Shown here: positions 8,756-16,434 of the stretch, piece after piece | How positions within the stretch are numbered: position 1 is the first letter of the stretch | Layout of the letters: each line of letters begins with the position of its first letter | DNA from: Streptosporangiales bacterium | GTDB taxonomy: Bacteria > Actinomycetota > Actinomycetes > Streptosporangiales > WHST01 | NCBI GenBank assembly: GCA_009379955.1 | Contig: WHST01000014.1 | Location: 1-64,000, forward strand | DNA: 64,000 bases | Reading direction: 5' to 3' | The notes under the pieces: model-generated | What the model was told of the DNA's origin: nothing | The model's input: the letters and a program-made list of their open reading frames with translations, nothing else | Database searches by the model: none | Made by a program: the position numbers and the translations under genes

Positions 8756-9271
8756 TCAACAGTCGAAGACCGACCAGCAGATCTCGTTTCGCAACCGCTG
8801 ATCCTCCAGGACGAGTTCGCGAATCGCATCCGGAAGCTGTTCGCGCTGCCAACGGCACTCGAGCCGGCCGGCGCTCTCACCCTCGCATCCGGTGGCCGCC
8901 GCACGCGCGGCCTTGATCGCGTATGCCGCAGCACCGAGCTCGTGTGCGGCGACATGCGCCACCACCGCAGCCTGGCCGGCAGCATATGCGGCGTGCCGAG
9001 CGGCTCCGCTCAACTCTCTTGCCGCGGCCATGGCATGGCCACCCGCCGCGGGGGACTGAGACATCGTGATCTCGCCTCGTGTCCATGCCCGAATCTGCTC
9101 GATCGCCAGACGGGGCTGCGGGGCCGAGGGTTGCACCGACTCGAAGAGGTGCAGAACGTGCTCTGCGCACGCGGCAGCCCACAAAGCCAGGAGCCGATGG
9201 TCGGAGTCCGTGAGCGTCCCCCCGCGGCGGATGGTGATGAAGCGGGGGTCGCGCTCCTTCGGCAGGATCAC
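8756..9271 (-). CDS. Imm5-like putative immunity protein
   Basis: A 171-residue helical, alanine-rich protein with the pattern DPRFITIRRGGTLTDSDHR, then LALWAAACAEHVLHLFE and a late AGQAAVVAHVAAHELGAAAY helix, as in proteins annotated as Imm5-like putative immunity proteins. GTG start. No toxin gene is adjacent; the partner would have to lie elsewhere. It is the second orphan immunity-type gene in the first 10 kb. Confidence 0.65.
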   Translation of the reverse strand: MILPKERDPRFITIRRGGTLTDSDHRLLALWAAACAEHVLHLFESVQPSAPQPRLAIEQIRAWTRGEITMSQSPAAGGHAMAAARELSGAARHAAYAAGQAAVVAHVAAHELGAAAYAIKAARAAATGCEGESAGRLECRWQREQLPDAIRELVLEDQRLRNEICWSVFDC

Positions 9272-9338
9272 GGTTCCACCGTTCCTGGGTGCATCTGCCC
9301 AACCTAGCCAAGGGCCATGTTGGACGTGCCAGACCGCG

Positions 9339-9518
9339 GTGCTCCTTCAGCGAGTCACCCACGACCGCCTCGGCGTCGACCGAACGGTCGTGCTGGTGGG
9401 GCACTCGATCGGCAGTTTCATCGTCCGTGTGCTCGCCTCGCAATGGCCCGATCGGGTGGCGGGCATGGTGTACGTCGATGGCACTGTGCCGGAGGTGTTC
9501 GCGCCCACCAGTACGTGA
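9339..9518 (+). pseudogene. alpha/beta hydrolase fragment
   Basis: About 60 codons encode one core piece of an alpha/beta hydrolase, including the nucleophile elbow VLVGHSIGSF and the following strand GMVYVDGTVPEVF. There is no N-terminal oxyanion region, no cap and no catalytic acid or base. It lies just outside the leftmost attachment-site copy, consistent with truncation during past insertion or deletion. Confidence 0.6.
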
Positions 9519-9570
9519 CCCGGATGCCGCGGTGCGATGGCAACTGCACGAAGGCGATCGGAAGGAGAAG

Positions 9571-9603
9571 GAGGCCCTGTCCAGACAGCCTGGACGGCGC
9601 CTC
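9571..9603. terminator. hairpin with T-run
   Basis: A stem running from GAGGC to GCCTC around a GTCCAG/CTGGAC core is followed on the plus strand by TTT. The hairpin plus the sequence up to 9636 resembles the int-side flank of the intact tRNA copy (hairpin 32996-33024 and following bases), so it may be an old tRNA or integrase terminator. Confidence 0.5.
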
Positions 9604-9635
9604 TTTCTGTTGCTACGTATGGACTTTCGAGCTTA

Positions 9636-9681
9636 GAGCGGGTTACTGGAATCGAACCCGCATTGTCAGCGTGGGAGTCCG
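9636..9681 (+). repeat. att copy 1 (tRNA-Gly 3' end, diverged)
   Basis: About 46 bp matching the tRNA-Gly 3'-end repeat at 23541-23584, with four mismatches, and continuing into the same non-tRNA flank (TCCGAGC) seen at 23585. This is the most decayed of the copies and marks the left end of the stacked elements. Confidence 0.8.
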
Positions 9682-9738
9682 AGCAACGGTGCCTTTCGAG
9701 CGGTCGGTGTGCGTGATGGATCGTCCGTGAGCGCTGTC

Positions 9739-9781
9739 GAGTGACCGTGGCTGACCGTGCGTAACAGCACATCAATAGCAC
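9739..9781 (+). repeat. integrase arm-type sites, element 1
   Basis: Two GAC-type decamers (GAGTGACCG, GGCTGACCG) are followed by AACAGCAC at 9763-9770 and AATAGCAC at 9774-9781, spaced by 11 bp. The same arrangement occurs at 23647-23689 beside att copy 3, so element 1 was related to the AICE. Confidence 0.6.
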
Positions 9782-10683
9782 GGCGGTCGCTGCTGCTCAT
9801 CGTCGGCGAGAACCTCGTTCACGGTGTGTTGGCCGATGTGATCGAGCACGGGGTTGTCGGCCGAGTGAGCTGTCATGAGCAGGCCGAGGAGTAGTGCCCA
9901 GCCACGACCGCGCGCCCATGTCGCGTCGTCGACCGATAGCGCTGTCCGGAATACGTTACGGACGTCGGCGGAGAAGACCGTCCATGCGGCCATGACGTCG
10001 CAGGCGGGATCGCCCACGGCTAGGAGGCCGAAGTCGATGACCGCGGTCAACTGACCGTCTTCGACCAGCAGGTTGGCGGGATGGAGGTCGCCGTGGAACC
10101 ACACCGGCGGACCCTGCCATTGCGGAGCCGCCAGCGCGGCATCCCAGGCTGCGGTCACGGTGGTGACGTCGAATCGGTCACGGACGCTGTTGATGTCGGC
10201 GCGGGTGAACTGGTCGCGCGTCGCCAGGGGAACGCCGCGCAGCTCATTGCGGGGTCCGTTGGTGGTGGCGACTGTTCGAAGCGCCTTGATGAACCGGGCC
10301 AAGTCGAGTGCTGCCTGCCCCGGGTCGGCGAGGGGTGCGGCGGCCGCGATCTCGCCGTGCAGCCATCGGCATACGGTCCAATGCCACGGGTAGCCCTCCG
10401 CTGGTGTCCCCTTTCCGAGCGGTGCGGGAATGGCGAGTGGCAGCACTGGGACGAGCATCGGCAGCCACTGGTGCTCCTTCTCGACTTGTCCAGCGCTCAT
10501 GCCTCGGCGAGGCAGTCGTACGGCGAGGTCCGATCCGAGGCGATAGATGGCGTTGTCCCATCCGCTGGCGTCAACGGGCTGGATCGGGAGGTCTGCCCAC
10601 TGTGGGAACTGCGCATTGAGCAGTCGGCGCACCAGGGGCACGTCGATGTGTACCTCTGCGGCGGGCTTGTGACCTGCACTCAC
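9772..10683 (-). CDS. APH-family phosphotransferase
   Basis: A 303-residue kinase-like protein of the aminoglycoside phosphotransferase (APH)/choline kinase superfamily. The catalytic loop is FHGDLHPAN (196-204), the metal-binding IDFG is at about 216-219 and the GDPACD motif follows. It has the N-lobe ATP-site strand AIYRLGSDLAVRLPRR. Members phosphorylate aminoglycosides, macrolides or other hydroxyl substrates; resistance is possible but not shown. Its 3' end overlaps the arm sites of element 1, and it is likely element cargo. Confidence 0.8.
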   Translation of the reverse strand: MSAGHKPAAEVHIDVPLVRRLLNAQFPQWADLPIQPVDASGWDNAIYRLGSDLAVRLPRRGMSAGQVEKEHQWLPMLVPVLPLAIPAPLGKGTPAEGYPWHWTVCRWLHGEIAAAAPLADPGQAALDLARFIKALRTVATTNGPRNELRGVPLATRDQFTRADINSVRDRFDVTTVTAAWDAALAAPQWQGPPVWFHGDLHPANLLVEDGQLTAVIDFGLLAVGDPACDVMAAWTVFSADVRNVFRTALSVDDATWARGRGWALLLGLLMTAHSADNPVLDHIGQHTVNEVLADDEQQRPPCY

Positions 10684-10758
10684 GCGTATCCTTTCGTCGC
10701 CAGAGCCATTTTCGCGCCGCGAGGACGTGGAGAGTCGTGCCGACCCCTACTCTGCCCC

Positions 10759-10890
10759 GTCCTCCTCATAGGAGCCGCTCGTAGGCCGCAGCGGAGTGGG
10801 TCAAGGGGTCGAGCTTGCTCGATCGCGAAGCGACAAGAAGTGCCGTTGACGCGCGGAGTGAAGGCCGAAGACTGGTCCGGCGAGGAGGGC
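10759..10890 (+). repeat. structured ~130-bp repeat, copy A (four-way junction fold)
   Basis: Closely similar to 23708-23840. Outer stem GTCCTCCTC (10759-10767) pairs with 10882-10890 through one G-T wobble; a CCGCT/AGCGG hairpin spans 10775-10794; an inner stem at 10800-10807/10843-10850 encloses hairpins 10809-10822 (TCGAGC/GCTCGA) and 10823-10833 (TCGC/GCGA) and a shortened third one (10834-10842). It is non-coding on inspection and could be a structured RNA or single-stranded-DNA signal. Confidence 0.65.
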
Positions 10891-11075
10891 GGGACCGTGA
10901 CTCACGAAGCGTGATCTGTAGGAGCGAGCAATGCAAGGTCGGTCCTCTGCGCCAAGCAGGTAGCGGCGGCTTGCAGTGTCGTCTGGGTGAAACTTCGGCG
11001 GGTGCCGTTTGGGTTATGTTGGCGGCAGGTACCACCACCGTGCAGACGCCCAGTCGGTGTCCGGTGGTTGACTCG

Positions 11076-11748
11076 CTAGGGCAGCCGGGCCAGTACCCAG
11101 CCGTATAGGTTGAGCGCGACCTGAACGCGCCGTGGCGTGTCGGCGAGAAAGAGCTGCCGATAGAGGTTCTCCACGTTGGGAGGACCTGACAGGTCCCGCA
11201 GGTGGCGTCGCACTGAGCTGTTCGGGGGCAGTGGCAGGTTGTTGGCTGCCCACAGGCCCTCCATGAGCTGCCAGGAGGCGGTCGCGGTGACGAAGGCGGC
11301 CTTTAGTAAGTCGCCACCGCTCATGGCGACACGAATCTTCTCTGCGGGGGTGGCGAAGACGCTGGGCGAGGTCTGACTTTTGTTGGTCGGTAACCCGGTA
11401 GGTGTCGAAGCCATGCTGAGCGTGCTGTCTCAGCCGAGTGAGGACTCCTCCTGAGTCGTAGAGGATTCGCCCGTCGAGGTAGGCGTAGACATGCATCGGG
11501 TCTGACTCGAGATTCGCTCGCGCAGCTGGCTCATCGGCGTATCCGCGCTCCACCAGGATCCCGTCACGCGGTGCGTCGTGACGCGGCCTGCTCAGGCCGT
11601 CCGCGAGGATGAGCCGTAGGTCTATGTCGGTTCCGGGAAGCGCGTCGCCTCGCGCGAGTGAGCCAGTCAGAAGAAGACCGATCACGTCCTCGTCTCGCTT
11701 CGCTTCATCGACCAGCTCCCCCAACATGACGTCGTACGGCACGGACAT
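11076..11748 (-). pseudogene. frameshifted MNT-type nucleotidyltransferase
   Basis: The 5' part, from the ATG at 11748, encodes a nucleotidyltransferase domain with GSLARGDALPGTDIDLRL, the active-site strand and paired Asp residues. About 125 codons in, near 11350-11385, the sense continues in another frame (VFATPAEKIRVAMSGGDLL to LYGWVLARLP), ending at 11076. Read together the two parts make one protein of about 220 residues, so a single frameshift probably inactivated the gene. Related proteins are nucleotidylyltransferases for antibiotics or MNT-type antitoxins. Confidence 0.7.
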
Positions 11749-11860
11749 AGGTCGCCTCTCGTCGCGGGGACGTCGGTGCACCAAGATAGCCAGCTTGGAA
11801 GATGTGCTTCGCGCTGGTGCGTGCTCGTGCGTGGTGTTTGGTGTGGTGTTCTGTCCGTTG

Positions 11861-11912
11861 TTGACCGTGGCTGATCCCAGGCTGACCGTGACGTGTGGCC
11901 CTGATGTGGCCC
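11861..11912 (+). repeat. arm-site-like repeat cluster inside element 1
   Basis: Two related TGACCGTG-type motifs (around 11862 and 11883) are followed by TGTGGCCC at 11894-11901 and again at 11905-11912, spacing 11 bp. The layout copies the arm-site clusters at 9739 and 23647. A CAGCTTGGAAGATG stretch near 11790 resembles the tRNA core. It may be a further buried element end. Confidence 0.4.
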
Positions 11913-11949
11913 ACATATGCCGAGCGGGGAGTGTCTAGGGTTGGTGGAT

Positions 11950-12384
11950 ATGACGCAGAGTGTGCTCCCCGACCCCAGCACTCCGTTCGGCGAACGGGTC
12001 CTGCGCCGGTTGCGCGAGGAACGGGTCATCTGGATCATCACGATCGACAAGGACGGCACTCCACAGCCGAACCCGGTCGGGTTCCTGCTCCAGGACGACA
12101 ACTCGATCCTGATCTACAACGACGCCAAGGCGAACCGGATCAAGCATGTCATCGATCGGCCCCGGGTGGCCCTGCATTTCGACGGCGACGGCGCCGGCGG
12201 TGACATCGTGGTCTTCACGGGCACCGCGAGCCCGGCGACGGACGTTCCGCCGGCCCACGAGAACCCGGTTCACATCGCCAAGTACGGCGATGAGGCGGCC
12301 CGGGTGTTTGGCAGCGTGGAGAAGTTCAGCGAGAGGTTCCCAACGCCACTGCGGATTGAGATCACGCGGACTCGGGGCTTGTAG
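11950..12384 (+). CDS. PPOX-class F420-dependent protein (TIGR03667-like)
   Basis: A 144-residue split beta-barrel protein of the pyridoxamine-phosphate-oxidase-like class. RVIWIITIDKDGTPQPNPVG (about 23-42) and the NRIKHVIDRPRVALHF segment match the F420-binding TIGR03667 subgroup. Such proteins use F420, a cofactor typical of actinomycetes, for reductions of unknown substrates. ATG 11950 was chosen over earlier in-frame codons because upstream residues are unlike the family. It lies in element 1 as apparent cargo. Confidence 0.8.
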   Translation: MTQSVLPDPSTPFGERVLRRLREERVIWIITIDKDGTPQPNPVGFLLQDDNSILIYNDAKANRIKHVIDRPRVALHFDGDGAGGDIVVFTGTASPATDVPPAHENPVHIAKYGDEAARVFGSVEKFSERFPTPLRIEITRTRGL

Positions 12385-12740
12385 TGGGGTGAGAGCGCTT
12401 GTCTGCCAGGCGATTGCTGCTGACCGTTCCCCTCCCTCACCCGATAGGTGCCGAACCAGCCGAGACGGCGTCGGGGTCCAGGGATCAGCGGGAAGATGTT
12501 TCCGGCCCCGGAGTCCTCGCACGAGCGGTAGCGGTCGATCGACGAGTGAGGCTGTGGCCGGAAAGATCTTGTCGCCCTGGACGCCGAGGACGGCTCGGCG
12601 CACACTCCGGGCGTCGGGCGAGGGGGAACCCACCTGAACGTGTCGTGAGCGGCCGTTGTGCGGGCTCCTGGTGGCGCATGTGGCCGACTGCTTGCTCGGG
12701 TTGCCTTGTCTGGTTCAGGTTGCGTCCGGTGGCTGGCCGC
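12385..12740. other. stretch without a recognised gene
   Basis: About 350 bp after the PPOX gene in which I see no credible start, domain or RNA. Open frames here are GC-driven. It leads into the REP-like hairpins and att copy 2; an integrase for element 1 would be expected here and is absent. Confidence 0.4.
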
Positions 12741-12801
12741 GCCGTCCGTGGACGGCCCCCAGGCGCCCGCGGCGGCGGCGGCCAGCGCGCCGCAGGCGCG
12801 C
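12741..12801. repeat. REP-like multi-hairpin, copy 1
   Basis: GCCGTCC/GGACGGC (12741-12756) is followed by a GGCG-rich middle stem and a GCGCGCC/GGCGCGC hairpin (12785-12801), then CTTGAT. The same three-hairpin order ending in CTTGAT occurs at 24968-25034. Confidence 0.5.
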
Positions 12802-12841
12802 CTTGATGGAGTAGAGCCGGTTTCGGCAACCAAGATCGTTT

Positions 12842-12876
12842 GGAGCGGGTGACGGGAATCGAACCCGCATTGTCAG
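12842..12876 (+). repeat. att copy 2 (tRNA-Gly 3' end)
   Basis: 35 bp identical to the tRNA-Gly 3' end at 33057-33091, then a different flank. It marks the junction between element 1 and element 2. Confidence 0.85.
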
Positions 12877-12972
12877 TGCGGATGAGGTTCGTACGGGCAG
12901 GTTCACCGTAGTACGTCTGTGCAGGTCAGGCCGGATACGTGGACCTCCGCGAACCCGGACGGCACCCCATGA

Positions 12973-12992
12973 ACTGCAACCAGGACTGCAAC
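12973..12992 (+). repeat. integrase arm-type sites, element 2 far end
   Basis: ACTGCAAC at 12973-12980 and 12985-12992, spacing 12 bp. The same pair (ACCGCAAC, ACTGCAAC, spacing 12) occurs at 23459-23478 at the other end of element 2. Confidence 0.6.
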
Positions 12993-13119
12993 TCCCGTCG
13001 ACCACCCGGGAAGGAGGCGCAGGCGCTCCCCAGAGCGCCAAGAGACCAGAGCGGCCCCGGCCGGTGCAGCAACACCGAGCCGAGGCCTCGATCGACACCG
13101 TAGGAAGAAGGCCCCGATC

Positions 13120-13512
13120 GTGAACACGAGTCTGACATCCCATGCCCGCCCCGACTACGCCCGCTGCCGCGACTGCCCCGCCTGGTGCGGCGGACATGCG
13201 GCCGGCGACCCCGACGACGACGGCACCACGCACAGCGCGTTCGTTCCCGAGCTCTCCCTGCTCGAGATCCGCAACCATGTCCGCGGCCAGGTCGAGCGGC
13301 CGGGCGGCGACACGGTCGGGCTGTGCCTCCGGCAGGAGAGCGACCCCGACGGACCGGGGAACCTCAACATCCCGCTGCTCTACGTCGACGTCTCCGGCCG
13401 GGGACGCATCCCCGGCCAGCGACAGTCCGTCGAGGTGCAGATCACCAGCGGGGAAGCGCGGTCGCTGGCCAGCATGCTGGTCGCGCTGGCGGACCGGCTC
13501 GACCTCGCTTAG
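13120..13512 (+). CDS. DUF6907-like protein
   Basis: A 130-residue protein. Two N-terminal cysteine motifs (CRDCPAWCGGH, about 16-26) precede an acidic HSAF segment, a central beta region and a C-terminal helix (ITSGEARSLASMLVALADRL), the pattern of DUF6907 proteins common in actinobacterial mobile and accessory DNA. GTG start with an AGGAAG ribosome-binding site. Role unknown; it is the first gene inside element 2's left end. Confidence 0.65.
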   Translation: MNTSLTSHARPDYARCRDCPAWCGGHAAGDPDDDGTTHSAFVPELSLLEIRNHVRGQVERPGGDTVGLCLRQESDPDGPGNLNIPLLYVDVSGRGRIPGQRQSVEVQITSGEARSLASMLVALADRLDLA

Positions 13513-13521
13513 CACGCCGCA

Positions 13522-13558
13522 CCAACCAGCCGGGTGCTCTGAGCACCCGGCTGGTTGG
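13522..13558. terminator. 18-bp palindromic hairpin
   Basis: Arms 13522-13539 and 13541-13558 are perfect complements around a single base. The hairpin ends 20 bp before the Nudix start and just after the DUF6907 stop. A terminator is most likely. Confidence 0.7.
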
Positions 13559-13578
13559 CGTCCCGGTACGGTCGTCGT

Positions 13579-14124
13579 GTGTCCAGCGACCACGACCCGA
13601 CGCAGTGGACGATCCATGGCGAGCGACTCGTCGACGAGAACCGGCACATCCGGCTGAGCGTGGCGTCGGTGACGCTGCCCGACGGCGTCGAGTTCGACCA
13701 GTACGTCATCAGGATGCCGCGATGCGCGATGACCGCCGTCGTCGACGAGCAGCGCATCCTGCTGATCCGGCGGCACCGGTGGATCATCGACCGGTGGGTG
13801 TGGGAACTGCCCGGCGGCTACGTCGACCACGTCGAGGACGGCGCTCTCGCGGCGGCGCGGGAGGTGGAAGAGGAGACCGGCTGGCGGCCGACCGGGCCGA
13901 TCGATTTCGTGATGACCTACCAGCCCATCATCGGCTCAGGTGACTGCCCGCAGGACCTCTACGTCGCGCACGGCGCCGAGCAGACAGGAGCGGCACCGGA
14001 CATCAACGAGGCCGCCGACGTCGCGTGGTTCCCGGTCGCCGACGTGCCGGCGATGGTCGCCGCTGGGGAGGTCGTCGGCGCGGCCACGATCATCGCCGCG
14101 CTGCACCTGCTCCGTTCACCGTGA
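13579..14124 (+). CDS. Nudix hydrolase (ADP-ribose pyrophosphatase-like)
   Basis: A 181-residue Nudix protein. The Nudix box (GX5EX7REUXEEXGU) is complete in GGYVDHVEDG followed by REVEEETGW, so it should hydrolyse a nucleoside-diphosphate derivative with Mg2+. The N-terminal strands resemble ADP-sugar pyrophosphatases (WELPGGY). I chose the GTG at 13579. Its 3' end overlaps the convergent regulator gene by 35 bp. Confidence 0.85.
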   Translation: MSSDHDPTQWTIHGERLVDENRHIRLSVASVTLPDGVEFDQYVIRMPRCAMTAVVDEQRILLIRRHRWIIDRWVWELPGGYVDHVEDGALAAAREVEEETGWRPTGPIDFVMTYQPIIGSGDCPQDLYVAHGAEQTGAAPDINEAADVAWFPVADVPAMVAAGEVVGAATIIAALHLLRSP

Positions 14125-15475
14125 GCGCGCGCGTCTGCTCGACGAACGCCTGGACTATGGGGACTTCGGCATACGGGCCAAGCGCGGCGTGCAGCTCGGA
14201 GAGCCGGCGGCGGGCGCGCCGCGACTTCACGTCGGCGGCGAGACCGGCGGCCTGACTGCCGACCGAGCAGGCTTGCTCGACCTCGCCCTGCTGAGCGTGG
14301 ATGGTGGCGAGCAGCGTGACGTTGAACGTCTCGCCGCGGGTGTACCCGTCGACCATCCGCAGCGACCGGCGCGCGTGATCCTCGGCGGCGGCGAAGTCGC
14401 CGAGGTCCCGCAGCGCGTGCCCGAGCTGCGCGGCCAGGTAGGCGGCGTCGTAGTAGCCGATCCACGCTGGCGCGGCGCCGGGATCGTGCCGGTCGAGGGC
14501 CCGCTCCGCGGCCGCGGTGGCGCGGACGGCGGCGGTCCGGTCGCCGAGCGCTGCGAGGGCGCGGGCCTCGGTGACCAGGGCCTCGCTGACCAGGGCGGGC
14601 ACGGCGGCCTTGCGTGCGGACACCAGGGCAGCGCGGGCGAGGTCGACGGCGTCGCCAGGTCGGCCGACATACTGCGCCTGCTGACTCATCGCGGCGAGAA
14701 TCTCCCCGCCGAACCCGAAGTCACCCGCCGTGCGGGCGAGCCGCAACGCCTGGATCATGTACCGCTGCGCAAGGCCGTGCTGCTCAAGGTCGTACGCCAT
14801 CCAGGCGGCAAGGTGGGTGAGCTCGGCGACAGCGGCGAACAGGTCACGACCGACCTGCTCGGGGTACTGCCCGGCGAGCAGTGGCGGCACCTCCTCGTGG
14901 AGGTACTTGACCACCATCGACCGGGTGTGTCCGCCGCCCCAGCGGTTGTCCAGGCGTCGGAACAGCGCGGTGACCTCACGCATCGCGGCGACGTCGACCT
15001 GCCCGACACGACGTGACCCGGTGCCGGTCGGCGGCGGGTCGTTCGGCGCGGTCAGCCACCGCACGGCGGGGGCTGCGAACGCGCCGGCCGCGTACGTGGC
15101 GTCGACGAGGAACCCTCGCCGTTGCAGGTCGCCGTGCCAGAGCTGCGACGCCGTACGCAGACCCTCGGGCCACGCGAGCGCGAAGTCCAGGCCGAGATCC
15201 GGCCGGACCGCCGCCGGCCGCATCCCCACATCCGCGGGAGTCACCGCACGGCCAAGTAGCGCGGAGAGAACCTCGGCGATCAGGTCCGGTGTTGGCGGTC
15301 GCGGCAGCTGGCCAGCAAGCCACCGGATCACCGAGCTGTGGTCGTAGGTCATGTCCCGCATGCCGTAGGCGCGCCCGGCATCGTTGACCCGCCGGGCGAA
15401 TCCCTTGTTCGAGCACCCGGCCTCGACGAGCAGCCGATGCAGCTGCCCGTTCGGTTCCCGCGGTCTGCGTGCCAT
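14090..15475 (-). CDS. HTH regulator with TPR-type C-terminal domain
   Basis: A 461-residue regulator. The first ~70 residues form a DNA-binding domain (GCSNKGFARRVNDAG then DHSSVIRWLAG), and from about 170 onward helical repeats of TPR type follow (for example ALVTEARALAALGDRTAAVRA). This layout is common in streptomycete-type regulators that sense peptides or act with adjacent small genes. The ATG at 15475 gives a proper HTH start; the upstream extension is unrelated. Placement in element 2 suggests control of island genes. Confidence 0.75.
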   Translation of the reverse strand: MARRPREPNGQLHRLLVEAGCSNKGFARRVNDAGRAYGMRDMTYDHSSVIRWLAGQLPRPPTPDLIAEVLSALLGRAVTPADVGMRPAAVRPDLGLDFALAWPEGLRTASQLWHGDLQRRGFLVDATYAAGAFAAPAVRWLTAPNDPPPTGTGSRRVGQVDVAAMREVTALFRRLDNRWGGGHTRSMVVKYLHEEVPPLLAGQYPEQVGRDLFAAVAELTHLAAWMAYDLEQHGLAQRYMIQALRLARTAGDFGFGGEILAAMSQQAQYVGRPGDAVDLARAALVSARKAAVPALVSEALVTEARALAALGDRTAAVRATAAAERALDRHDPGAAPAWIGYYDAAYLAAQLGHALRDLGDFAAAEDHARRSLRMVDGYTRGETFNVTLLATIHAQQGEVEQACSVGSQAAGLAADVKSRRARRRLSELHAALGPYAEVPIVQAFVEQTRALTVNGAGAARR

Positions 15476-15659
15476 CGCCCGCCCCTCGACGTGCCTCCCG
15501 AGTCTGGCACACCTACCTGTAGTCCACCTGTCTGCGCGACGCACGCACGCCCCCCGGTGCACACACCCGCCCCCGACGCACGCACTCCCGCTCACGCCGT
15601 CACCGATGCAGGCTCACGACCATGCGCGACTTAGTCTGGGAGTGACTGGGGGCACCGAA

Positions 15660-15785
15660 GTGAGCGAGGACCAGGCGACGCCGACCGAGGGCGACGAGGA
15701 GCGGTGCAAGCCGCACGACAACCGGGAGCCGTGCCCGATGTGCCTCGCCGAGAAGTACCGCGTCCCCGTCTGGAACTCCATCTGA
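15660..15785 (+). CDS. small acidic Cys-containing protein
   Basis: A 41-residue open frame (GTG start, GGGGG upstream) ending EPCPMCLAEKYRVPVWNSI. The CxxC with an upstream Cys-Lys-Pro-His could bind zinc. It is divergent from the HTH-TPR regulator, a position where short companion genes of such regulators are common. Function unknown. Confidence 0.5.
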   Translation: MSEDQATPTEGDEERCKPHDNREPCPMCLAEKYRVPVWNSI

Positions 15786-16022
15786 GCTGGTGGACCGGCC
15801 GTCGCGGCGCCCCGACAGTGCGGCCGGTTCACCGCGAGCGGCGTGGCGGTCGGCACTGCTGTCCCCCAGGACACCCGCCGGCCGTCACGTCCCGGCCCTC
15901 GACGGGACAGGATTGGACCCCTCGGACCCGTCGGGGGCTCGAGATCTTCAGGACGAGCGCGTATCCCCGGACGGTCGTAGGTCGTTGCCTGAACGAACCA
16001 TGTTCGCATCTGCCCACTGAGG

Positions 16023-16373
16023 ATGATGGAGACCCGCGTGATCAAGACCGATGCCGACAACCAGCTCCTTTGTCCCAGTTGTGGCGCGGAGTGGGTGCAC
16101 ACCGACATCGTGTACGTGTCTGCTCGACACGAGGACGGGTCATTCAACGAGATCTCGGTGAACGGCGTCACAGGCCAGGTCGTCACGAACCGGCCAGAGC
16201 CCGGTCCCGTCGGGCCAACCCAGAACGAGGGTCGTCGCCACCGCATGGCCGTCACCGGCTGGTGTGAGCACTGCCCCGGTCGCTTCGCATTGGTGTTCAC
16301 TCAGCACAAGGGCGTGACCTTCGTGGAGACGGTCTCCGCAGGTGACCGCTCGGTTCAGGGCGATCCCGTCTGA
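16023..16373 (+). CDS. hypothetical zinc-ribbon-like protein
   Basis: A 116-residue protein with two CxxC pairs (LCPSCGAEW near 16-24 and GWCEHCPGRF near 79-88) that could form one zinc ribbon around an insertion. The ATG follows GAGGATG. No family recognised. It lies in element 2 cargo. Confidence 0.55.
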   Translation: MMETRVIKTDADNQLLCPSCGAEWVHTDIVYVSARHEDGSFNEISVNGVTGQVVTNRPEPGPVGPTQNEGRRHRMAVTGWCEHCPGRFALVFTQHKGVTFVETVSAGDRSVQGDPV

Positions 16374-16434
16374 CCCTCGGGAGCACGGCCACGGCCGCCT
16401 CACGGGACCGTTCGACACCGCCCGACCGGTACGG

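Noticed and set aside
9772-10683. Named aminoglycoside-resistance gene
   Set aside because: The kinase core is clear, but similar folds phosphorylate many substrates and no subgroup can be fixed by eye.
15790-16020. A 76-codon plus-strand frame between two small island genes
   Set aside because: No ribosome-binding site, low-complexity Arg/Pro/Ser composition and no family-like pattern.
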